A program made the translations under genes and the position numbers. The notes under the pieces are model-generated. The model was not told the DNA's origin. It worked only from the letters and a program-made list of their open reading frames with translations, and did no database searches. 64,000 nt of DNA from positions 1-64,000 of the forward strand of contig CADCAK010000002.1 of assembly GCA_902799385.1 (NCBI GenBank), in the 5' to 3' direction. Below are positions 1-9,258 of this stretch, piece by piece (positions within the stretch are counted from its first letter, which is position 1; each line of letters opens with the position of its first letter). The DNA is from an uncultured bacterium. GTDB taxonomy: Bacteria > Verrucomicrobiota > Kiritimatiellia > RFP12 > UBA1067.

Positions 1-60
1 CTTTGTGCCAAAGACTACTGTACCTTTACACCAAAGACTACTGTACCTTTTAGCCCAAAG
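1..60. repeat. 23-bp tandem repeat at window edge
   Basis: Two exact copies of a 20-bp core (beginning CCAAAGACTACTG) lie at 8-27 and 31-50, so the period is 23 bp. Traces of further copies flank them: a partial ctttgtg at 1-7, and a shortened cccaaag at 54-60. The array is cut by the left edge of the window, so its true length is unknown. It lies beyond the terminator of the downstream minus-strand gene. Confidence 0.75.
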
Positions 61-116
61 TCCAGGGGGTTTCAACTGCTCATCCAGGGGTTTTTTCCGT
101 AAGTCCACGCAGTGTT

Positions 117-160
117 CAAAAATGCCCGAGGGCTCCCCCCCGAAAAATCAGGAGAAGCCC
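117..160 (-). terminator. Rho-independent terminator candidate
   Basis: Read on the minus strand, GGGCTTCTCC (160-151) pairs with GGGGGAGCCC (139-130) to make a 10-bp stem with two G-U pairs. A run of five T (122-118) follows after a short spacer. It sits about 75 bp after the stop codon of the large surface-protein gene, where a terminator is expected. Confidence 0.5.
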
Positions 161-235
161 CCGTCAAGTATGTTGATTTTCTGTTTTCACTGCATGGGCA
201 ATGTGCCATTTGCCCGTGCCGGTGCAGACCTTACG

Positions 236-3200
236 TCAGCGTATGAAAATCGTGAAGTCCTTATGCAGCAGATAGTATTCTACGTTGTCATTGCCTTGTT
301 TGGATTTCAATTCCCAGCTCTGAGGCACATCAGTGAGGTCAAGTACAGCGCTGTCATAGGTATTCGTCAGTCCATTGGGAAACGCCAAAACCGGAATCTT
401 CACCTTGCCCTTAAGGGCAGGATCGCTTATGTCAACTTTGATATTGCCGGAAAGCGATTTGGTTACATTGAGGTAGTCCTCGCCGTCAGGATAGAACTTG
501 GCACCTTTTTCCATCTCCAGTTGCGTGATAGTACCATGTCCGTGCAGTTCGTTAATGATGCCAAAAGTCTGCACCGCATTACCGTCGTCCGTAATCGACC
601 CGCCATACAAGATCAGGTTGGAAATTTTGATCTTCCTGTTCGTCTTGTTCTGCACGTAGTGCCCTTCGTAGACAATCAGCGTCGTTCCACTATATTTGCT
701 GCTGGTGGTATTAAGATTGTTCCATTTGTTGAGCGTCGCCGAATTCTGGAGATCAATTGTTCCCGCCTGGGTATTGACGTTCCGAAGGGTCAGCCACGAA
801 GTGGCCTTCAGCGTATGGCCATTCAGATAGATGTAGGATTCATCATCATCTCGTCCGATCTTGAACTGCCCGGCTCCTATTGTGGCATCTGCCGTGAGGT
901 ACAGATCAAAAAGGTAGTTGCCGCTTGCCATCGACCCAGCGGACGAGGCGAGCGCCCACGGCCAGTTGCCAGCCCCCGCGCCGGCGATGTAGATCGGCGT
1001 TTCCTGACGGATGGTCTTTGCGTTGATGTCAAACGTGCCGCCGTCCTGTACAGTAATCTTCGGCGTGTCGCCGAGCGCGGTTGCGCTGCCCTGTTGCAGA
1101 ACACCGCCTGCAACGACGACCTCGCTGGCCTTAATCGATCCGCCCGTTCCCTTCACAAGCGTAAACACTGCATTGACCGCTCCGTTCACGATGAACTTAT
1201 TGAGCTTCGTAGCCGCGCACGTAAGCGTACCAGTCATGGAATGATACGGCGTCACGGTGAAATCGCCGGTGAACGAGGAAAGCCCGCTGATCGTCACGGC
1301 CTCCGCCGCACCCGGCGCCAGCTCAAGCGTTCCAACGCCCGTCACTCCGCCTGCAGCGACGCCGTCGAGCGTCGTGAGCGTCGCGGCGGATCCGATCGGC
1401 AGGTCCAGTTCCGCAGCCGTCACCCGTCCGCACGCGGCAAACGAAACGCCGTTCGTGAGAAGCACCTTGGCAAGCGTCAGCGATCCAGCACCGTCGAAAC
1501 CGACGCTGCCAGTTCCCGCGATCAGCACGTTGCCAAAGCCGTAGTCGGAATCGAGGATCACGGTCGTGTTGCCGTCAAGCGACATCCTGAACGACCGACC
1601 TTCTCTAGGCACCGCGCCCAACGACCAGTTCTCCGCCGCGCTGAACGAACCGGTGCCGTCGGCGTTCGTCCAGACAGGCGTCGGGACGCGCACGGTCACC
1701 GTGCCGACGTCCGCGTCGTAGCTGACTTCAGGGTTCGGGACCTCCTCACCGTTGATGTCGTACAGGGCGATGTTCTGCGGCTGGGCGGAGGCCTTGACCA
1801 CGATCTCATCTTCGTCAAGGTTGGCCTGACGCAGGACGAGCGTTGCGTCGTCATCGACGGTGAGCGTTCCCGTCGGACGGTTCGCGCCGATGTTGAATAT
1901 GACGCCCGCTCCGACGGTTATCGTGCCGGACGCCGTAAGCGTCCCCGTCGCCGCTACAGTGACGTTCGTCTCCACGCCCGCCCTGCGCGTCAGCGCGAGA
2001 GCACCGGAAGCGGTCAATTCGCCCGACACCGCGAGGTTGCCGTCAAGCAACGCCGGCGCCCCGTCGGCCATCGCGAGCTTCTCGATTGCGCCATGCCCGG
2101 ACAACGTCTCCCATGCGCCGAACGCGCCGTATGAACTTGTCATCGTGGCGCCGCGCATGTCAAGAGACTTGAAATAGAGCGTATATTGGGTTTTCCCGTA
2201 TTGCATATCATTCACAACCGTAGTTCCCTCGCGGACGACAAGCGCAATGTTGCTGACGCAGCTCTCTCCATACGCCACATCTGCGTTGCTCCAGTCAGTG
2301 ATTTTCAACGTTCCAGACTGTACATCTATCGTGCCGCCGCCAGTCCCGGAATATGGACGGCGGATGTTAAGAATGCCGGAGCCGGTCTTCGTCAGCGTGT
2401 GGCCGCCGAGGTTCACATTCTTGTTGTCTTTATCCCAGGCCGCCCAGTCACGTACGCCTATCCATTGCTCCTTTGCGCCGCCGATCGTCGCGTCGGCGTC
2501 CAAGTAAAGCATGCCGACATTCTTGCTGCTCGCCATATCTGCGTACGACGTGAGAGCCCACGGATAGCTTCCGGCGCCGGCGCCGGCGATATGGAACTCC
2601 GTCACCACATTTCCGGCTGTCGCCTCGCCGTCGCCAACCGTCTTGCCGTTCATGTCGATCGTACCGCCGTCCTCGACCGTCACCTTCGGCGTCTTGCCAA
2701 GCACGTTGTCGCCGCCCAACTTGAAGACACCACCCTTGACAACGACTTCCGTCGCCAAAAACGAGCCGTTGCCAGGTGCAAGAGTCACCACACAGTCAAC
2801 GTCTCCAGTTACAGTAAACTTGCTCAACGACACCGTCTGGTCAACCGTAAGCGTAAACGACTTGTGCGCGACAATCGTCACCTCCTTGTCGATCGGTGCG
2901 GAAATTGTTTCGCTGTCGTCTTCGGCGTTGCGCCAGTCGGCAGCGCTCCAGCTGACGGCACTTGCGCCATCGGCGGCGACCGTAAGCAGGGCGTTTACCG
3001 CCGGCTTGAACGTCGCTTGCAGCTGCACGGCGTATGGCGTCGAGACTTCGATGGACGCATCCGTCGCGCCGTAGCCGTCCTCTATCGCCCATGTGTCGCC
3101 GATCCACTCCTTGAACTCCATGTTCGCGGCGGGAACCGCAGAAAGCGCGAGGGTGCCGCCACGCGGAATCCACCCTTCGGCGGAAGCCGCCGCCGCGCCG

Positions 3201-4819
3201 CCCGCGATGCGCACTGCTCCATTCTCGTCGGATGTGGCATACAGCTTCGCGTAGAGCGTATCATTCTCATACTTGTAGTCGCTTGCGCAGCCAACGCCGT
3301 TGTAGAAACGGAGCGTATGTGCGGGAGAGTCGTTGCGTTCGCCCTTGAAGTAATCAGACTCCACTGCGCCCTTGCCGCGGGCAACGACATCGATGAAACC
3401 TGCCGCTCCGACAGAACTTAACCCCGGCGCAAGGAACATCGCGGGAGCGTTAGTTCCATCGACTGCGAAGGAATAGATACGCGCTACACATTGGTTCACC
3501 ACAGAGTCTTTCTCGTTATTGGCGAAAAGATAGGTGTTGCGCTTCGCGGCTGTACTGTGCGCAAGAGTGCTTGAACCCGTCAGAACATCAGACCTGTCGC
3601 TGAACTTCACGATCTTGGCGGTACTACCGGTTGTCGTACCGTCTTTGTTCTTTACCGTCAAAACACGACGAATGCGGTCAGCCGTGGACAACGTACCGCC
3701 CGCATCCTTGAATGTGGCCCACGATCCTGTCGCACCACTGCCATACGATGAGAACCTGCAGAATGCAAAGCCATCGCTCCCGTTGATGTAAAGACCGTTC
3801 ACAAGCCCGTCTGCATTGACATTCGCCGTAGATGTCGATCCGTTGTACATTCCGAATATGCGCGCTTGCCGTGTCAAGTCGAGATACTGGAAGTCCACGG
3901 CGACCTCGTCCATCGTTCCTACCTTGTAGCCGGTGTCGATGGTATTCCCGACATTAGCCGAAATGGTGTTCGTCCCACTCGCCTCAATGTATGCATTCGG
4001 ACGGAACGGCGAGCCCATGCGGTCTGCCGGATAGAGCGCGGCGTATGCAGTCGCGTCTGCGGCGGCAAACGCCGCGCTGTAGAAGCGGAAGTCGTAGAAG
4101 GAATGAATGCCGTTTTTGTAAACGAAATTCTTGCCGCCGGTTGAGAGCTCGGAGCCTCTTGAAATAAGCGAATTGAACTGAACGCCGCCAGGGTACGACG
4201 GAATTCCAAACGGCTTGGTGTCCGAATACGTTTGGGTCAACTTGCTGACGCCATCCCAATAAAACGTAAGCGAACCCTTGTTGTTTGCGGCGGATGTGTA
4301 AGCGATGACAAGTGTATGAAACCCCTGCGTGATGTCGCCAAGCCCAGTCATTTCCTTTTCGTCGCAAGTATAAGTTCCTTTGTTGTTATAAACTAGACGC
4401 ACAAGGAGCTTGCTTTTGTCGGCAGAAGTGCATATCGCAACCGCCCGGTTCTGGTTTTTGCCGTTCAAGCGCCCCACGCTGAACACGACGGCGTTGGCCT
4501 CGGACGCCGGTGAAAGCGATGTGGCAATCGTCCAACTGTTGCTGAGGGTCGTTGTCGTCTCAAAAGCTTTCCATGCATTATTTGTGATTGTCGCGGCGCT
4601 CGACGCCCCGTTAGGACCGTTTGTCGGCACTGTGTTCGCACCGACAAAGTCGAAGTTCTCATACCCCGGCGAAGACAAAAACTCATTTGTCCCTTTCGAG
4701 AAGTCGAAGCGGAACAGGTAACCTTCGAGGTTGTTGACCGCCGCCGTGGCCGTGGCAGTCGTAAAGATTACCGCGAGCGTTACGGCAAAACTATTGAGAC
4801 ACCGGGTTAACTTGTGCAT
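236..4819 (-). CDS. Giant LamG / beta-repeat exported surface protein
   Basis: The 1,527-residue product starts with a signal peptide (hydrophobic stretch near residues 10-27, ending in an Ala-rich cleavage region). Two LamG-like concanavalin folds follow, roughly at 30-270 and 275-470. A divergent InlB-type repeat near 540-605 carries the pattern GW-PRGG-L-L-A and F-EWIGD. The remaining 900 residues are beta-rich repeats rich in T, G and V with VxDGGTxDxNGKT motifs, as in autotransporter-associated strand repeats; two stretches, near 650-700 and 1200-1260, look like copies of one another. No C-terminal sorting signal or beta-barrel was recognised. A good Shine-Dalgarno (TAAGGAGA) precedes the ATG by about 7 nt. 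Such proteins are usually adhesins or glycan-binding surface proteins; the ligand is unknown. Confidence 0.85.
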   Translation of the reverse strand: MHKLTRCLNSFAVTLAVIFTTATATAAVNNLEGYLFRFDFSKGTNEFLSSPGYENFDFVGANTVPTNGPNGASSAATITNNAWKAFETTTTLSNSWTIATSLSPASEANAVVFSVGRLNGKNQNRAVAICTSADKSKLLVRLVYNNKGTYTCDEKEMTGLGDITQGFHTLVIAYTSAANNKGSLTFYWDGVSKLTQTYSDTKPFGIPSYPGGVQFNSLISRGSELSTGGKNFVYKNGIHSFYDFRFYSAAFAAADATAYAALYPADRMGSPFRPNAYIEASGTNTISANVGNTIDTGYKVGTMDEVAVDFQYLDLTRQARIFGMYNGSTSTANVNADGLVNGLYINGSDGFAFCRFSSYGSGATGSWATFKDAGGTLSTADRIRRVLTVKNKDGTTTGSTAKIVKFSDRSDVLTGSSTLAHSTAAKRNTYLFANNEKDSVVNQCVARIYSFAVDGTNAPAMFLAPGLSSVGAAGFIDVVARGKGAVESDYFKGERNDSPAHTLRFYNGVGCASDYKYENDTLYAKLYATSDENGAVRIAGGAAAASAEGWIPRGGTLALSAVPAANMEFKEWIGDTWAIEDGYGATDASIEVSTPYAVQLQATFKPAVNALLTVAADGASAVSWSAADWRNAEDDSETISAPIDKEVTIVAHKSFTLTVDQTVSLSKFTVTGDVDCVVTLAPGNGSFLATEVVVKGGVFKLGGDNVLGKTPKVTVEDGGTIDMNGKTVGDGEATAGNVVTEFHIAGAGAGSYPWALTSYADMASSKNVGMLYLDADATIGGAKEQWIGVRDWAAWDKDNKNVNLGGHTLTKTGSGILNIRRPYSGTGGGTIDVQSGTLKITDWSNADVAYGESCVSNIALVVREGTTVVNDMQYGKTQYTLYFKSLDMRGATMTSSYGAFGAWETLSGHGAIEKLAMADGAPALLDGNLAVSGELTASGALALTRRAGVETNVTVAATGTLTASGTITVGAGVIFNIGANRPTGTLTVDDDATLVLRQANLDEDEIVVKASAQPQNIALYDINGEEVPNPEVSYDADVGTVTVRVPTPVWTNADGTGSFSAAENWSLGAVPREGRSFRMSLDGNTTVILDSDYGFGNVLIAGTGSVGFDGAGSLTLAKVLLTNGVSFAACGRVTAAELDLPIGSAATLTTLDGVAAGGVTGVGTLELAPGAAEAVTISGLSSFTGDFTVTPYHSMTGTLTCAATKLNKFIVNGAVNAVFTLVKGTGGSIKASEVVVAGGVLQQGSATALGDTPKITVQDGGTFDINAKTIRQETPIYIAGAGAGNWPWALASSAGSMASGNYLFDLYLTADATIGAGQFKIGRDDDESYIYLNGHTLKATSWLTLRNVNTQAGTIDLQNSATLNKWNNLNTTSSKYSGTTLIVYEGHYVQNKTNRKIKISNLILYGGSITDDGNAVQTFGIINELHGHGTITQLEMEKGAKFYPDGEDYLNVTKSLSGNIKVDISDPALKGKVKIPVLAFPNGLTNTYDSAVLDLTDVPQSWELKSKQGNDNVEYYLLHKDFTIFIR

Positions 4820-4854
4820 GGTATTCTCCTTATTAGTGAAACTTTACGGTATGC

Positions 4855-4883
4855 ATTGTACCATATCCGGCAAATGCGCGCAA
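4855..4883 (-). promoter_or_regulatory. Promoter of LamG protein gene
   Basis: On the minus strand an extended -10, TGG followed by TACAAT (4863-4855), has a weak -35 (TTGCGC) 17 bp upstream. The predicted leader is about 30 nt and contains the Shine-Dalgarno, unlike the leaderless-type genes elsewhere in the window. Confidence 0.5.
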
Positions 4884-4915
4884 CCATAAAAATGACATTT
4901 CGGCCAAAAAGGCCG

Positions 4916-7168
4916 CTATTCGGGCGGGTTCCACGAGAGGTCGAACCGCACGCTCGCGCCCGCAGGCGCGTCGAACGTGCGCGGGACGGGGCGAGTCGTG
5001 ACCCAGAGGTTGTCGCGGCGGTAGATCGCAAGGCCATCGACACGTTCCGCCGCAGGCTTTGTCAGCGAGACGAAAAGCGGCGTGGCCTGCTGGGCGAGAA
5101 GCTCAACGTCGTAGCCGCTCTCGGCAAGGAACGACAGGTTCTCGCGGGCGTTCTCGGGGCTTGCCACGAAGCGCTTCACCCCAAGCGACGAAAGCTCGGC
5201 GAGCGAGTGCGAGTTGAAAGCATAGAGCGTCCAGTCGGCGGTGACGTCCTCGACGCCCACCGCCTTCAGGAGCCGTAGCGTCGCGAGGTCGCTCGCCTCC
5301 CACATAGCGAACCCCCTGCGGCAAAGGCGCTTCACGAGGACACGCAGCTTGCCGAAGTCGGGCTCGGCGGTGTAAACAGGCAACGCGAGCCGCGTGGTGG
5401 AGGCGTCGAACGCCGCGACCTCGGCGTCGCCCGTCGACGGCGCGATTGCGACCACGACCTCGTCCCACCTGCCTGCGGGAACCGTCTGCCCGACGCGAAT
5501 CTTGAGCCGTCGCGCGGGCGACGGCCCCCGCGCGGACTCGGGCGGACGAGCGTCGTCGGCAAGCGCCGCCTCGACCTTGGCCCTTCTCGCCTTTTTGCGT
5601 GCCTCGTCAAGCCGCTCGACGAGGTCGCGCCGCAAGTCGTTGAGGACGCTCATCGGCACAAATCGCCTGTCGGGGTCCACGAGCGACAGCTTCCCAAGCG
5701 CGTAGTCCGTCCCGCCAAGCTTTGAGAACGCCTTCTCGACGGCGCCGTATGTCTTCTCGGGACTCTTCGCGGGGCCGAACGTGCCGCGGACCGACGCGGC
5801 GACGCCGTTCGCAACGACGGAAACCGAGTCGGCGGCAACCGTCACTTCGAGATCGACCTTTACGCCGCCGAGGCAGTCGCTCGGGCGGAAGCCCGGAGCC
5901 GGGAACATGCGCCTTACGGCGTTCGACATCGAGCAGTAGACGTTCTCCCCCTCGCGAATCGGGAAATCCTCAGGGAGCTCTATCTCGACGTCCGTCCCCG
6001 CAGCGACCTCGAATACGGGCGTCCTTGAAATCGCTGGGCGCATCTCGCGTATGCCGAGGCCGAGGTGCCTGCCGTCGGACATCGTGTCGAACTGCAGGCC
6101 GTCGTGCACCTCAAGGGCGCGCGCCGTGTGGAAGCGAAGCCACCTGCGCCCCTCGCGGTCTTTCGTGACGCGCTTCACAGTCCCGATTGGCGCGCCGAGG
6201 TGGCCGAGCGAGACGGGGTCGACGGGCGACTCCCCGCCCATGCCGTCGAGGTAGAGTTCCGTCGTGCGGCGGGAGAAGATCGTCTCGAGGTCGGCGAGCG
6301 TCACACCCTTCCCGTTCCCCATTACCCGTTCCCCGTTCCCCATTATCTGCCGATAGAACTTAGTAACAGCAGCAACATAGAGCGCCGACTTCATGCGGCC
6401 CTCGATCTTGAGCGAGACGACACCGGCGTCAACGAGCTTCCTCACGTCCTCGCCAAGCCGCAAATCTTTCATGGAAAAAGGATACATGGTAGAGCGATCT
6501 ACCCGTTCCCACCCCTCTATCGACCGCTTGCGCGGCTCGCTTCGCTCGGGAGATACGTTACCCGTTACCTCCATGCGGCAGCAGTACGGGCATTTGCCAC
6601 GGTTGCCGCTTCTGCCCTTCTCCATCGCGCCGAAGAGGCAAAGCCCCGAGATGGAGTAGCAAAGCGCGCCGTGGACGAAGCACTCGAGCTCAAGGCCCCC
6701 GCAACGCTTCGCCATCGACGATATCTCGGCAAGCGACAGCTCGCGCGCGAGGACGACACGCGTAAAGCCGAGGTCCTTCAGCGCGAGGAGACCTTCGAGA
6801 TTGTGCGCGACGAGCTGGGTCGAGGCGTGGAGCGCAAGCGACGGGAAGTGGCGGCGGCACAGCCGCGCGACGCCGAGGTCCTGGACGATTAGCGCGTCAG
6901 GGCCTATCTCCTCAAGGCGCGAAAGCGTCTCGACAGCTTGCCCTACGTCGGCCTCGTCGACGAGCGTATTGAACGTGACGTAGACCTTCCTGCCCTTCGC
7001 GTGCGCGAGGCGGACCAGACTGCCGAGCTCGTCGAATGAAAGGTTCTTGGCGAACGCCCGCGCGGAAAAGCCGGCAAGGCCGCAGTACACCGCGTCGGCG
7101 CCCGCGTCGAACGCCGCAAGCGCAGTCTCGAAGTCCCCCGCCGGGGAAAGAAGTTCAGTCTGCTTCAT
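4916..7168 (-). CDS. U32 family peptidase / RlhA-like protein
   Basis: The 750-residue protein opens with ELLSPAGDFE and has the TIM-barrel core of peptidase family U32, including LHASTQ and ECFVHGALCYSISG. The cysteine cluster GNRGKCPYCCR, typical of the iron-sulfur site in RlhA/YhbU relatives, follows near residue 190. The second half matches the general layout of the long U32 class with a DUF3656-type extension. Family members are collagenase-like peptidases or tRNA/23S rRNA hydroxylases; which one applies cannot be told here. Two in-frame low-complexity inserts interrupt the barrel: one before MYPFSMKDL and one of M-G-N-G repeats encoded by 6309-6345. There is no Shine-Dalgarno before the ATG. 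Confidence 0.85.
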   Translation of the reverse strand: MKQTELLSPAGDFETALAAFDAGADAVYCGLAGFSARAFAKNLSFDELGSLVRLAHAKGRKVYVTFNTLVDEADVGQAVETLSRLEEIGPDALIVQDLGVARLCRRHFPSLALHASTQLVAHNLEGLLALKDLGFTRVVLARELSLAEISSMAKRCGGLELECFVHGALCYSISGLCLFGAMEKGRSGNRGKCPYCCRMEVTGNVSPERSEPRKRSIEGWERVDRSTMYPFSMKDLRLGEDVRKLVDAGVVSLKIEGRMKSALYVAAVTKFYRQIMGNGERVMGNGKGVTLADLETIFSRRTTELYLDGMGGESPVDPVSLGHLGAPIGTVKRVTKDREGRRWLRFHTARALEVHDGLQFDTMSDGRHLGLGIREMRPAISRTPVFEVAAGTDVEIELPEDFPIREGENVYCSMSNAVRRMFPAPGFRPSDCLGGVKVDLEVTVAADSVSVVANGVAASVRGTFGPAKSPEKTYGAVEKAFSKLGGTDYALGKLSLVDPDRRFVPMSVLNDLRRDLVERLDEARKKARRAKVEAALADDARPPESARGPSPARRLKIRVGQTVPAGRWDEVVVAIAPSTGDAEVAAFDASTTRLALPVYTAEPDFGKLRVLVKRLCRRGFAMWEASDLATLRLLKAVGVEDVTADWTLYAFNSHSLAELSSLGVKRFVASPENARENLSFLAESGYDVELLAQQATPLFVSLTKPAAERVDGLAIYRRDNLWVTTRPVPRTFDAPAGASVRFDLSWNPPE
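6309..6345. repeat. Heptamer tandem repeat inside U32 gene
   Basis: Units of 7 bp, TTCCCCA / TTACCCG / TTCCCCG / TTCCCCA, are arranged head to tail within the coding sequence and encode a repeated M-G-N-G peptide. A related piece lies near 6500-6570 in the same gene, and the same unit recurs inside ileS at 26643-26675. It resembles the short tandemly repeated repetitive sequences known from cyanobacteria. Confidence 0.8.
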
Positions 7169-7177
7169 CGTGGCCCT

Positions 7178-7186
7178 ATTTTACCA
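7178..7186 (-). promoter_or_regulatory. Extended -10 of U32 gene (leaderless type)
   Basis: Minus-strand TGG-TAAAAT ends 9 nt before the ATG at 7168. Initiation at the usual 6 to 9 nt downstream of the box would leave a leader of 0 to 3 nt, and no Shine-Dalgarno is present. Confidence 0.5.
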
Positions 7187-7299
7187 TATTCCCCGGCCCA
7201 AGTGTCGCGCAGGCGATGCCCGCAGACCCAAGGACCAGCTCGTAGAAGCCGTCTGCGACCTTGCCGCCGCCGGGAGCGCGCCTGAATGAGCCCCCGCCG

Positions 7300-9258
7300 T
7301 CATCTCCTGCGATATACGGCAAGGAACTTCCTATCCGAAGAATGACTGAACTCCGCCGCCGACGGATCGTCCGCGCCCTGCAGCACAAGGCGCGAAAGGT
7401 CCTCGGGCAGCTTGTCCACGCGCAGGACTCTGTGCGTCCTGGCCTTTGGCGGCGTTGCGCCCGGCCTCAGGAACACGCTGCCCTTGCCGGACAGCGCAAG
7501 CTCGCCGACGAGCGTCGCGGCAGGGTCCGCCGGGAGCCGGAGGACGCTGCCGCCCTCCAGGTCGAGCTTCCCCGTCACCTTCATGGCCGTCGTCACGGCG
7601 AGCTTCCCGCCGAGCCGCACGCGCGTCCCGCGCAGCTTCGACGCGACGAGCGCGTTGTCGCCGACTATTCGCGAATTGTCCTCTACGTCCACTATGCCGA
7701 CGCCGCGCAGGTCGATGTTCTCGGAGAGCAGTGCAAGCCCCGCTATCGTGAAGGACCTGCACTGGAACTTCGAGCCCTGCGGTATGCTGGGAATCCTCTT
7801 GCCGTACACCTTTACGTCCGTGTCCTTCGTCGGGACGGCGGCGATCCTCTCGCCGATTGCGTTGACGCAGAGCCAGTTCCCTTGCGAGTCGAGCTCCTTG
7901 CCGCCGGGCGCGCCCGTCCACTCGGCGCTCGTCGCGACCCCTGGGCGAAAATCGGGACCGAAGGTGTCGGCGTAGAGCCTTGTCTCGCGCTGGCGAAACG
8001 CCCTGTTGAACACGCGCACGTCGTGCAGACGGACGCCCGACTGGCCCTTTGCGTCGGAAATGCCGCTCACGCCAATGCCGCCGCTTGTGCCGCCGATTCC
8101 GAACTTCGGCGCAAAAACGCAGCCCTTGCACCTTGAGCCCATGTCAAGCTTGACGGCGGGGCCGCCATCGACTACGACAGACGCGACTGAGCCGCCTTCG
8201 ACCGAGAGGACCACGGAATGCGGCCTTGACGCAAGGTCACCTACCGGCACCTTCGCCGTCGAGACAACCCTACACGGGGAGCCGGGGCATTGCGCCACGA
8301 CGTGCGCCGACAGGAGGTCTGCCTTGCCGGTCGTCGCAAGGACGACCGCCTTGCCCGCGCCGTCCCTTGGCGCGCCGAGCGAGGCGATGGCAGTCGGCGC
8401 GCCGCCCCTGGGGAACCATCCGTGCAGGGCGATCGTCATGTCGCCGCCCTTCGCCGTCGGGACTTCACCCGTCGTCGCGCCCTCAAGCCACGCGCCAGAC
8501 ATGTCGCCAGCGTCGCTCGCCGACAGGCCCGAGAGCCGACAGTGGCCCTTGTCGTTGCGGACGATTCCGGCGGCGGTCCCGTTGTACGACCATTCGAACA
8601 CCGGGTCGTATATCGTCTCCATCTGCCGCCACTCGGCGACGAGCCCGTCGAGGCTCTTGCCGAAGAGCTTCTCCCACGGGGCCTTGCCGTGCTGCCTGTA
8701 GCCAAGGAGGATCCTGTAGACCGTGCCCTCGCCGTAGTTCTGGGTCATGAAGTCGAGGAAGTTCGCCCCCGCCGCATACTTGCCGTAGCTGCGTCCGCCG
8801 CGAAGCGCATTATAGCGGCGCGCGAGGACCTCGTGCGGACTCGCGCACCCGTAGTAGCGCACCCAGTCGGCCACCGCCTCGGTGAAGACGCCGTCGGAGC
8901 CCATGTCGAGGACGTGCGTCATCTCGTGTATGAGAATTCCAGGGCATGCCCACATCTCGCCGCCGGGACGCTCGCCCACCTTCCACGTAATCCGCCGCCC
9001 CGAGGCGAACGCGGGATTGCCGCCCTTGGTCGGGGCGAGATAGAGGGTCATCCCGAAGTTCTCGTGCATGCGCGAGCGCGCGCTGTCGCCGTAGAGCGCC
9101 GCGCATATCCTCTTCGCGGCGACTTCCATGTGCCCGCGCAGGAAGCTCCTGTCGCCCCACTCGCGGTGCGACGCCGGAGTGCGGTCGTCGTAGCTTACTG
9201 TCAGCGCGAATGCGAAATGCGAAAGCGCGAGGGCGAGGAAGCATGCAAGTGTCTTCAC
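7300..9258 (-). CDS. Secreted BSP-family metalloprotease with LamG-like tail
   Basis: A signal peptide (residues 1-18) leads into a domain that matches the plant Basic Secretory Protein family: a zinc-binding HEMTH near residue 113, then TEAVADWVRYY, GANFLDFM and a C-terminal DGLVAEWR helix. From about residue 240 a LamG-like beta-sandwich follows, then a repeat-rich tail that resembles the large neighbours. The start is GTG: the upstream gene ends in ATGTGA and the GTG overlaps its TGA, with GGAAGGG just before it, so translation is probably coupled. An ATG one base earlier is in the frame of the upstream gene and cannot be used. Extracytoplasmic peptidase activity is inferred from the intact zinc motif. 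Confidence 0.75.
   Translation of the reverse strand: MKTLACFLALALSHFAFALTVSYDDRTPASHREWGDRSFLRGHMEVAAKRICAALYGDSARSRMHENFGMTLYLAPTKGGNPAFASGRRITWKVGERPGGEMWACPGILIHEMTHVLDMGSDGVFTEAVADWVRYYGCASPHEVLARRYNALRGGRSYGKYAAGANFLDFMTQNYGEGTVYRILLGYRQHGKAPWEKLFGKSLDGLVAEWRQMETIYDPVFEWSYNGTAAGIVRNDKGHCRLSGLSASDAGDMSGAWLEGATTGEVPTAKGGDMTIALHGWFPRGGAPTAIASLGAPRDGAGKAVVLATTGKADLLSAHVVAQCPGSPCRVVSTAKVPVGDLASRPHSVVLSVEGGSVASVVVDGGPAVKLDMGSRCKGCVFAPKFGIGGTSGGIGVSGISDAKGQSGVRLHDVRVFNRAFRQRETRLYADTFGPDFRPGVATSAEWTGAPGGKELDSQGNWLCVNAIGERIAAVPTKDTDVKVYGKRIPSIPQGSKFQCRSFTIAGLALLSENIDLRGVGIVDVEDNSRIVGDNALVASKLRGTRVRLGGKLAVTTAMKVTGKLDLEGGSVLRLPADPAATLVGELALSGKGSVFLRPGATPPKARTHRVLRVDKLPEDLSRLVLQGADDPSAAEFSHSSDRKFLAVYRRR

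Noticed and set aside
5-2134. Long plus-strand open frame of 709 codons
   Set aside because: It is antisense to the LamG/beta-repeat gene, is Arg/Val/His-rich without domain motifs, and has no Shine-Dalgarno. High GC keeps the antisense frame open.
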